The notes under the pieces: generated by a model
The model's database searches: none
Told to the model about the DNA's origin: nothing
What the model saw: the letters and a program-made list of their open reading frames with translations, nothing else
Assembly: GCF_036088315.1 (NCBI RefSeq)
Contig: NZ_CP107996.1
Span: 186,001 to 250,000, forward strand
From: Streptomyces sp. NBC_00344
GTDB lineage: Bacteria; Actinomycetota; Actinomycetes; Streptomycetales; Streptomycetaceae
Direction: 5' to 3'
Length of the DNA: 64,000 nucleotides
Translations under genes and position numbers: made by a program
Shown: piece after piece, positions 57,702-64,000 of the stretch
How the letters are laid out: each line of letters starts with the position of its first letter
Numbering within the stretch: the stretch's first letter is position 1

Positions 57702-58898
57702 TCAGAGCTGTTCGAGCCGCCGCGTCAGGAACCGCCGCTCGGGGGGCGAGGTCGCCAGCTCGATCGCCCGACGGAACGCCAGTCCGGCCTCCGCTTCACG
57801 GCCGAGGCGTCGCAGCAGCTCGCCGCGGGTCGAGTGGAAGTACAGGTAGCCGTCCAGGTCGAGGCGGTCGACGGCGTACAACGCCGCGGCAGGGTCGCCG
57901 GCTTGAGCGACCGCCACGGCGCGGTTGAGTTCGACCACCGGGGAGCCGGTGAGTGCGACCAGACGCCGGTACATCTCGGCGACCAGCGGCCAGTCGATCC
58001 GCTCCCTCGTCTGCATCGACGCGATCATGGCCTGAACGACATATGCGCCGCGTCCGCCCAGCGCGAGCGCCCGGTCGAGCGCCGCCCGTCCCGACCCGAC
58101 CTCGCTCATGTTCCACAGCGACCTGTCCTGATCGTCGAGCAGCACGAGATCCTCGCCGGAGAACCGGGCCCGTCGCCGGGCGTGGTGGATCGTCATGAGC
58201 GCCAGCAGCCCGTGCGCCTCCGGCTCGTCGGGCATGAGTGCGGCGAGCACTCGTCCCAAGCGGATCGCTTCGGCGCCCAGGTCGACCCGGCCTCGGTAGC
58301 CCTCGTTGTAGATCAGATAGATGACGGCCAGCACCGCATCGAGCCGGTCGGGCAGCAGACGCGCGCCGGGGACTGCGAACGGGATCCCGGTCGCCTTGAT
58401 CTTGGCCTTGGCGCGCGACAGGCGCCGCTTCATGGTCTCCTCCGAGACCAGATACGCCCGGGCGATCTCGGCGGTCTCCAGGCCACCGAGGGCCCGCAGC
58501 GTGAGAGCGACCTGCCCCTCCAGCGGCAGCGCCGGGTGGCAGCAGGTGAAGATCAGCTCCAGCCGTTCGTCCTTGATCACGGTGTCGTCGAACTCGTCCA
58601 TGACGGCCTCGGATGCCGACAGCAATGGGGTATCCCCTGCTCGAGCGAAGCCGAGAACGCGGGGAAGGACCTTCTCGGCCAGGGTGCGCTCCCGGCGCAT
58701 GCGGTCGATCGCCCGGTTGCGGGCCGTCGTCGCCAGCCACGCACCCGGGTTGTCCGGCACGCCCGACGCAGGCCAGCGCTCCGCCGCGATCGCGAACGCC
58801 TCCTGCGCAGCGTCCTCGGCCTTGTCGAAGTCGTGCAGGAACCCGACCAGCGAGGCCAGCACCCGGCCCCACTCGTCGCGGAAAACCTGCTCCAGCAC
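57702..58898 (-). CDS. ECF42-type RNA polymerase sigma factor with TPR-like extension
   Basis: A 398-residue sigma factor. Region 2 is at about residues 5-75 (FDKAEDAAQEAFAIAAERWP, GAWLATTARNRAIDRMRRER). Region 4 is at about 115-170 (LTLRALGGLETAEIARAYLV, SEETMKRRLSRAKAKIK). A C-terminal domain of about 220 residues follows (DRLDAVLAVIYLIYNEGY, TGSPVVELNRAVAVAQAG, RGELLRRLGREAEAGLAFRR), the TPR-like extension that marks the ECF42 group. There is no anti-sigma gene; ECF42 factors are paired with DGPF proteins, as here. The GTG start is 2 nt after the stop of that upstream gene, so translation is coupled. Confidence 0.92.
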   Translation of the reverse strand: MLEQVFRDEWGRVLASLVGFLHDFDKAEDAAQEAFAIAAERWPASGVPDNPGAWLATTARNRAIDRMRRERTLAEKVLPRVLGFARAGDTPLLSASEAVMDEFDDTVIKDERLELIFTCCHPALPLEGQVALTLRALGGLETAEIARAYLVSEETMKRRLSRAKAKIKATGIPFAVPGARLLPDRLDAVLAVIYLIYNEGYRGRVDLGAEAIRLGRVLAALMPDEPEAHGLLALMTIHHARRRARFSGEDLVLLDDQDRSLWNMSEVGSGRAALDRALALGGRGAYVVQAMIASMQTRERIDWPLVAEMYRRLVALTGSPVVELNRAVAVAQAGDPAAALYAVDRLDLDGYLYFHSTRGELLRRLGREAEAGLAFRRAIELATSPPERRFLTRRLEQL

Positions 58899-58900
58899 GC

Positions 58901-59239
58901 TCAGCGCCGCACCACCGGTCTGACCTCCACCACGCCGCCGAGCCGGGCGGCCGGGACGCGCGCCGCCAGCTCGATCGCTTCGTCCAGATCGGCCGTCTCG
59001 ACCAGACAGATACCGCCGAGCACCTCCTTGGTGTCCGCGAACGGGCCGTCGGTCATCAGCGTCCGGCCCCCGGCCACGCGCACGCTGGTCGCCATCTCGG
59101 CGGGCTGCAGCTGCGCAGCATCGAGGCACCGGTCGTCATCGGCCAGCGCCAGATACTCGGCATACGCCGTCTCACGTTCCACATCCGACAACGCCTCCTC
59201 ATGGCCGGGCTCCGTGTAGATGAGCAAGGCGTAGTGCAT
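58901..59239 (-). CDS. DGPF/YCII-domain protein paired with the sigma factor
   Basis: A 112-residue protein of the YCII-related family with the signature MTDGPFADTKEVLGG (61-75). The N-terminus MHYALLIYTEPG and C-terminal VVEVRPVVRR are typical. DGPF genes are the characteristic partners and likely targets of ECF42 sigma factors; their biochemical function is not established. GGAGG lies 6 nt before the ATG. It is the first gene of the two-gene operon. Confidence 0.92.
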   Translation of the reverse strand: MHYALLIYTEPGHEEALSDVERETAYAEYLALADDDRCLDAAQLQPAEMATSVRVAGGRTLMTDGPFADTKEVLGGICLVETADLDEAIELAARVPAARLGGVVEVRPVVRR

Positions 59240-59650
59240 CGCAACCTCCGGGGCGGTGGGCTCTCACCTTCACGACGAACGAGCAGCCGCGCAAGGGACA
59301 CACCGGGACCACCGCTTTCGGGAAGGCCGGAACGCCGGGCGCCCGACCCGGCACCGGTACACGGGGGGCACGCCGCACCACCGGCCCACGGTACGGACTC
59401 CCAGGTGGATCCACAGCCGGTGCGCTGACGACGTGCGGCTCCAGCCGGGGGTGGGCCTCGGTCCGGGCAGCGATCCGCTCGTCGGGGACCGCCGGCTGCT
59501 CCGGTGCGATCCACCCGGCGGACGGTGCGGGCCGGCTGCCTTCCCGTACTGGCGCCATCTGCTCCGGCATTCAGCCCCGATGTGCGGGACAGTCCCTGGT
59601 CAGGATGTCGGGGTTGCCTTGGAGCGCGCTCGAAATCGTAGGTTCGGTGC
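59240..59650. other. Divergent region between the ECF operon and an SDR gene
   Basis: No gene is supported. Near the right end TTGCCT (about 59612) and TAGGTT just before the ATG at 59651 suggest a leaderless plus-strand promoter with a 19-nt spacer. The ECF42 promoter should lie near the left end; I could not assign its motif. Confidence 0.35.
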
Positions 59651-60616
59651 ATGACCACTCGACAGCAAAAGATCAACAGCGGATTCGGCGCCGGCAGTAC
59701 CACGAGTGATGTTCTGCGGGGCATCGACCTGTCCGGCAGGCTCGCGATCGTGACCGGTGGCTCTTCGGGTCTGGGCCTGGAGACGACACGGGCCCTGGCC
59801 GGCGCGGGAGCACGTGTCATCGTGCCTGCCCGGCGCCGCGCCGCTGCCCATGAAGCGGTGGACGGGATCGACGGCGTGGAGGTGGAGAAACTGGAGCTGA
59901 CGGACCTGGACAGTGTGCGGTCCTTCGCCGAGCGTTTCCTCTCCTCGGATCGCGCCATCGACATCATGATCAACAATGCCGGGATCATGGCAAGCCCGCA
60001 GACGCTGGTCGGCCCCGGCTGGGAGGCGCAGTTCGCGACCAATCACCTCGGCCACTACGCGCTGGTGAACCGGCTCTGGCCGGCGATCGAGCGTGGGGGT
60101 GCGCGCGTAGTTTCGGTGTCGTCCAACGGGCACCAGCTCTCGGACATCCGCTGGGACGACATGCACTTCGCGCACGGCTACGACAAGTGGCAGGCATATG
60201 GGCAGGCGAAGACGGCCAATGCCCTGTTCGCCCTCCATCTGGACGTACTGGGCCGTGACGCCGGGGTGCGGGCGTTCTCGCTTCATCCGGGAACCATCTC
60301 CACGCAGTTGGCCCGCCATATGTCGCAGGAGGAGCTGGCGGAGTTGACGGCGACGATCGGCGCCAGTGCGACGAACAGTGGCTGGAAGACGCCCGAACAG
60401 GGGGCGGCGACGCAGGTATGGGCGGCGACCTCACCACAGTTGCGAGGCATGGGCGGCGTGTACTGCGAAGACTGTGACATCGCCGGCCCTGCGGCAGAGG
60501 ACACCGTTCTCGGAAGCGGTGTGAGGGACTGGGCCACCGACCGGGAGCGGGCAGCGCGGCTGTGGCGGCTGTCGGCCGAACTCACCGGAGTCGACGCCTT
60601 CACCACGCGGACATGA
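59651..60616 (+). CDS. Short-chain dehydrogenase/reductase, retinol-dehydrogenase-like
   Basis: A 321-residue SDR of the longer retinol/WW-domain oxidoreductase-like group. The cofactor motif is VTGGSSGLGLE. Next come the NNAGIM segment, NHLGHYALVNRLWP, the serine region VSVSSNGH and a catalytic tyrosine in QAYGQAKTAN. The C-terminal third is longer than in classical SDRs. The ATG at 59651 has no ribosome-binding site but a -10-like TAGGTT 7 nt upstream, so a leaderless mRNA is likely. Its substrate is unknown. Confidence 0.9.
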   Translation: MTTRQQKINSGFGAGSTTSDVLRGIDLSGRLAIVTGGSSGLGLETTRALAGAGARVIVPARRRAAAHEAVDGIDGVEVEKLELTDLDSVRSFAERFLSSDRAIDIMINNAGIMASPQTLVGPGWEAQFATNHLGHYALVNRLWPAIERGGARVVSVSSNGHQLSDIRWDDMHFAHGYDKWQAYGQAKTANALFALHLDVLGRDAGVRAFSLHPGTISTQLARHMSQEELAELTATIGASATNSGWKTPEQGAATQVWAATSPQLRGMGGVYCEDCDIAGPAAEDTVLGSGVRDWATDRERAARLWRLSAELTGVDAFTTRT

Positions 60617-61141
60617 AGGAGCGCGGATCTTGCGTGAATACTGAGGAATTCATTCCGGGACTGAGGTGCACCACTGGCAGTTCGGCGGACGGACGTGACG
60701 ACCGGAGGCACCCGGCCGACGTCACCGCCTCATCCCTTCGGATCGCCTCTGATCGCGCAGCGGCCTCATGCTTCACCCGAACCTTCGGATGCATCGGCCC
60801 GACACAGGCTGCGCCGCTTCCGCCCTGCGGCGCAGTAACGCGCACACCCACCGGAGACGTGAGCCCCGTGCGCCTCCGCCGGCCTGCAGGAAAGCCCGGG
60901 GAGGGAGTTCGACTGCTGTCGCGGCACACCCTGATCCGCCCGCAGGATCTCGTCGATCACCGGCTCGTACGATCACGGCAGCCGCCTGGGACGGTACATC
61001 CACCCTGCGCGCTCGCCCGGCCCCTCCCTGTCCGAGGGTCCGGCTCTCGCGCGGCATAGAGTCGGGGGTGCGAGGTCCCGCTCCGCCCTCCGGTGCCCGA
61101 GGCCCTCTTCTCGTACCCACGACCGACCACAAGGAGCAGCC
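60617..61141. other. Intergenic region before nadE
   Basis: I see no supported gene in this 525-nt region. It ends with the AAGGAG ribosome-binding site of the NAD synthetase gene. Open frames on both strands are Arg/Pro-rich and probably accidental. Confidence 0.3.
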
Positions 61142-61972
61142 GTGACCGACCCGGCGTCCAGAACCCTGCAGCAGGAGATCGCCCGGGATCTCCAGGTGTC
61201 CGCGAGTTTCGATCCCGCGCAGGAGATTGAGCGCAGGGTGGCCTTTCTCGCCGAGCGGCTGACTTCGACGGGGCTGAAGTCGCTGGTGCTCGGTATCAGC
61301 GGGGGTGTTGACTCCACGACTGCGGGACGCCTCTGCCGGCTCGCAGTGGAGCGGGCGCGCGCTGCCGGGCACGACGCGACCTTTTACGCCATGCGTCTGC
61401 CGTACGGGGTCCAGGCGGACGAGAAGGACGCGCAGCTCGCCCTGGGCTTCATCGACGCCGACCAGGTCCTGACCGTGGACGTGAAGTCGGCGACTGACGC
61501 CGCGCTGGCCGACTTGCTGACCGGTGGGCTGACCTTTCAGGACGCACACCATCAGGACTTCGTGCAGGGCAACATCAAGGCCCGGCAGCGGATGATCGCG
61601 CAGTACGCGGTCGCGGGCGCTCACGACGGCCTCGTCGTCGGCACCGACCACGCGGCCGAAGCCGTCTCCGGATTCTTCACGAAGCACGGAGACGGCGCGG
61701 CTGACGTCGTACCGCTGACGGGGCTGACCAAACGCCGGGTGCGGGCCGTGGCCGAGGTGCTGGGCGCCCCGGCCGAATTGGTGTGGAAGACACCTACGGC
61801 CGACCTCGAGACCCTTGATCCCGGCAAGCCCGACGAGGACTCCCTCGGGGTGACATACGACGAGATCGACGACTTCCTGGAGGGGAAGCCCGTCGTCGAA
61901 TCCGCCTTTCGGTCGATCGTCCGCCGCTACCGCCTGACCGAGCACAAGCGCCAGCTGCCGCTCGCACCCTGA
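61142..61972 (+). CDS. nadE: Ammonia-dependent NAD+ synthetase
   Basis: A 276-residue NadE that makes NAD+ from deamido-NAD+, ATP and ammonia, the last step of NAD biosynthesis. The PP-loop ATP-binding motif is GISGGVDSTT (51-60). Family segments NIKARQRMIAQYAVAG and GTDHAAEAVSGFFTKHGDGA are present. It lacks the glutaminase domain of the long NadE form. The GTG at 61142 has AAGGAG 6-7 nt upstream. It is monocistronic, and a strong terminator follows. Streptomycetes usually have the glutamine-dependent enzyme as well, so this may be a second copy. Confidence 0.96.
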   Translation: MTDPASRTLQQEIARDLQVSASFDPAQEIERRVAFLAERLTSTGLKSLVLGISGGVDSTTAGRLCRLAVERARAAGHDATFYAMRLPYGVQADEKDAQLALGFIDADQVLTVDVKSATDAALADLLTGGLTFQDAHHQDFVQGNIKARQRMIAQYAVAGAHDGLVVGTDHAAEAVSGFFTKHGDGAADVVPLTGLTKRRVRAVAEVLGAPAELVWKTPTADLETLDPGKPDEDSLGVTYDEIDDFLEGKPVVESAFRSIVRRYRLTEHKRQLPLAP

Positions 61973-62025
61973 GGCCGAGTTTCCGGGGGCCGATACGGCA
62001 CATTGCATTCAGGTCTTCGTGCTTC

Positions 62026-62062
62026 CCCCCGGAGCATCCGGCAGATGCGGATGCTCCGGGGG
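62026..62062 (+). terminator. Terminator of nadE
   Basis: CCCCCGGAGCATCC and its exact complement GGATGCTCCGGGGG enclose a 9-nt loop, a 14-bp perfect stem 54 nt beyond the nadE stop. No T-run follows. Confidence 0.85.
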
Positions 62063-62817
62063 CTTCGGTCGCGCCGGCCGAATTCGGGCCGGAAGTGAAG
62101 CGCCGGGCGGGGCGCGCCCGGTATCCCCACCACCCGCATAGCGGCGCGTACAGCTTCTGGCCTCGACCGGAACAAGTCCGTAGGGACTGCTCGGAACCTC
62201 CTCATGGCTCGCAGGCCTCTTGAGCGGTTCGTCAGGCGCACCTTCGGTGAGAAGTCCAGGCTTTCCGGCATGCGGTTCTCCGTCCCCGAACCGGGCCGCT
62301 CCGAACCGTGGGGCCCTTCCAGGCCGTGGTGTGTCACCGGCCCGAGGTGGCGTTCCGGTCCGCACGCGGCAGCGGTCCAGCCTCGTTCCGGCGCGAGAGC
62401 CGCCGCGACCCGGCTCGCGGTCACGGCCGGGCGGCGCGCCCTGCCGCCGTCCCCGTTCCGCGGATTTCGGACCTGAGGGCACGTCAGTGGATCCGGCATC
62501 CGCGGTCAGGTGATCATCCACTGCCTCCACCCGATGCCGGGCCGGACATCTCAGTGGGCAGATCCACCGCTGGGCGAGATCCACCTCGCCGCTGGGCCCT
62601 CTCCATCACCCCTCCCACCGGCACCTGAACCGCCCGCACCTAAATCACCAACGGCGGGTCAGTGATCCATCGCATGTGGACATGCGTGCGAAGAAACGAC
62701 TCGGCTGCCTCGCTACCCCGGATCAGAAAGGCGCATTCACCTCCTTTCGTGTGATGACAGGCGAAGTACAGAGGAACGAGGGTAAGTAGGCGCCTACAGG
62801 AGAGCCGAGGATCACAT
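62063..62817. other. Intergenic region before the encapsulin gene
   Basis: About 750 nt without a supported gene. The last 150 nt (62640-62817) are less G+C-rich and probably contain the encapsulin promoter and leader, ending with a GAGG site before ATG 62818. Confidence 0.35.
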
Positions 62818-64000
62818 ATGGCCGTTGGAGCCGAGCAGGGAGCCGTGCGAACGCAACCGTCCGGGCAGCAGAGTCTGGCGACGTCCGCCGCACGGAACCT
62901 GGCGACGACCACGAAGTCCGTTCCGCAGACGAGGGAGACTTCCTCGCGCTGGCTGCTGCGGATGCTGCCCTGGGTAGATGTGCACGGCGGAACCTACCGG
63001 GTCAACCGGAGACTGAGCCACTCCGTGAGTGACGGGCGGGTGACCTTCGTGCAGACCGGCGGGCGGGTCTCGGTCGTCCCGGGTGAGCTGGGGGAACTGC
63101 CGCCGCTCCGAGGCTACGGCGACGAGGCGGTACTGAACGAGTTGGCCGGTCGTTGCGAGCAGGTCGACTGCGCGCCGGGCACGGTGCTGGCTCGTGCAGG
63201 CGACGCGAAGGACCGGGTCTTCCTGCTGGCGCACGGCCGCGTCGACAAGGTTGGCACCGGACGGTACGGCGCAGTCGCCACTATCGGATTCCTGGCCGAC
63301 GGCGCCCACTTCGGCGACCAGTGCCTGACCGAAACGGCCCCGGCCTGGGAGTGCACGTTCCGCGCCACCACCGCCTGCACACTTCTGGTGCTGTCCAGGA
63401 GAGACGTCGACAACGTCGCCGCGCGCGCCAGGTCGCTCGGCGACCACCTGGACAGAGCGGCGGCACTTCCGCAGCAGCGCACCAACACGTACGGCGAGGC
63501 GATGATCGATCTCGCGGCCGGACACGCGGGCGAGCCGCTCGTCCCGCACACCTTCGTCGACTACGACCCGGGGCCACGCGAATACGAGCTCTCCCTCGCG
63601 CAGACGGTCCTGAAAGTCCACAGCCGCGTCGCCGACCTCTACAACGATCCGATGAACCAGACCGAGCAACAACTCCGCCTCACCCTCGAGGCGCTGCGCG
63701 AGCGCCAGGAGCACGAGCTCGTCAACAACCCGGAGTTCGGACTGCTCAACAACTGCGACTACGCGCAGCGCCTGCAGCCCCATGACGGGGTGCCCGGTCC
63801 CGATGACATGGACGAGCTGCTCTCGCGGCGGCGCGGCAACAAGTTCTTCCTCGCCCACCCCCGGGCCATCGCCGCGTTCGGCCGCGAATGCAGTCAACGC
63901 GGCCTGGTCCTGGAGCGGTTGGACGTCGGGGGCCACCGCGTTCCTTCCTGGCGCGGTGTGCCGATCTATCCGTGCGGGAAGATCCCGGTCAGCGAGGCTC
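62818..64000 (+). CDS. Family 2B encapsulin shell protein with cNMP-binding domain (partial)
   Basis: The gene runs off the right edge; 394 codons are visible of an expected 460-480. A disordered N-terminal arm (1-40) is followed by the strongly conserved family 2 encapsulin start ([20 protein letters not shown], 42-61; RVNRRLSH). A cyclic-nucleotide-binding domain is inserted at about residues 105-205, with the phosphate-binding region [10 protein letters not shown] (161-170). The HK97-like shell fold then continues ([56 protein letters not shown]). Streptomyces EshA and the proteins beside 2-methylisoborneol synthases belong here. The product self-assembles into a protein nanocompartment. 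The cargo gene should lie just downstream, beyond the window. Confidence 0.93.
   Translation, partial: MAVGAEQGAVRTQPSGQQSLATSAARNLATTTKSVPQTRETSSRWLLRMLPWVDVHGGTYRVNRRLSHSVSDGRVTFVQTGGRVSVVPGELGELPPLRGYGDEAVLNELAGRCEQVDCAPGTVLARAGDAKDRVFLLAHGRVDKVGTGRYGAVATIGFLADGAHFGDQCLTETAPAWECTFRATTACTLLVLSRRDVDNVAARARSLGDHLDRAAALPQQRTNTYGEAMIDLAAGHAGEPLVPHTFVDYDPGPREYELSLAQTVLKVHSRVADLYNDPMNQTEQQLRLTLEALRERQEHELVNNPEFGLLNNCDYAQRLQPHDGVPGPDDMDELLSRRRGNKFFLAHPRAIAAFGRECSQRGLVLERLDVGGHRVPSWRGVPIYPCGKIPVSEA

Noticed and set aside
1..64000. CRISPR arrays, rRNA and tRNA genes, complete insertion sequences
   Set aside because: No regularly spaced repeats, T-arm signatures in a foldable context, or intact transposase genes were seen. 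A covariance-model scan was not possible here.

Overview
The window looks like a chromosomal segment of a Streptomyces or close relative. Base composition is very high in G+C, many genes start with GTG, and many genes overlap by 4 bp (ATGA). The gene families are typical of that genus: an MMPL/DUF2993 pair, an ECF sigma factor with a DGPF partner, an LPFR-motif microprotein, DUF6328, a family 2B encapsulin and rifamycin phosphotransferase. No rRNA or tRNA gene and no CRISPR array was recognised. About half of the DNA is core-like metabolism and the rest is accessory, with several decayed genes.

Layout. 0-4 kb: polyamine-type module (ABC ATPase, FAD amine oxidase, aldehyde dehydrogenase). 4-6.4 kb: cold-shock block on the minus strand (cold-shock protein, a DEAD-box helicase lacking its last motifs, a CBS protein, a small conserved protein). 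7-10 kb: a methyltransferase and an auxiliary tryptophanyl-tRNA synthetase, preceded by a leader peptide with tandem Trp codons and an attenuator, then a decayed gene. 10-15 kb: lipoprotein, membrane protein, a CopD-type protein behind an iron box, a dihydrofolate-reductase-like remnant, UDP-glucose dehydrogenase. 15-19 kb: glucarate dehydratase, a gluconate-type permease and an IclR regulator. 19-22 kb: DMT permease, a GH76 hydrolase, and a second broken GH76 gene behind a LacI-type operator.

22-33.5 kb: a two-component system divergent from an MMPL transporter and its coupled DUF2993 protein; a TetR regulator divergent from an AGPS-like flavoprotein; an amino acid permease; a gene-poor stretch; a secreted protein. 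33.8-38.9 kb: a membrane/molybdopterin fusion with a small membrane partner, then a rifamycin phosphotransferase (rph) with a 19-bp rifamycin-associated element upstream. 40.5-48.2 kb: a five-gene minus-strand operon with 4-bp overlaps (PaaK-like adenylating enzyme, MFS exporter, GNAT, LuxE-like acyl-protein synthetase, LuxC::PaaK-like fusion). This is the strongest candidate for an undescribed system. I infer that it activates a carboxylic acid, reduces it to an aldehyde, possibly acylates it, and exports the product. A divergent FAD monooxygenase sits 1.1 kb away.

50.5-54.7 kb: DUF6328 protein, Tn3 transposase and integrase remnants, an ArsR/MFS pair with a perfect operator, and a TetR/SDR divergent pair with two matched operators. 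55.9-64 kb: FUSC-type membrane protein, LPFR microprotein, ECF42-type sigma factor with DGPF protein, an SDR, NAD synthetase, and the 5' part of a family 2B encapsulin shell gene that runs off the right edge.
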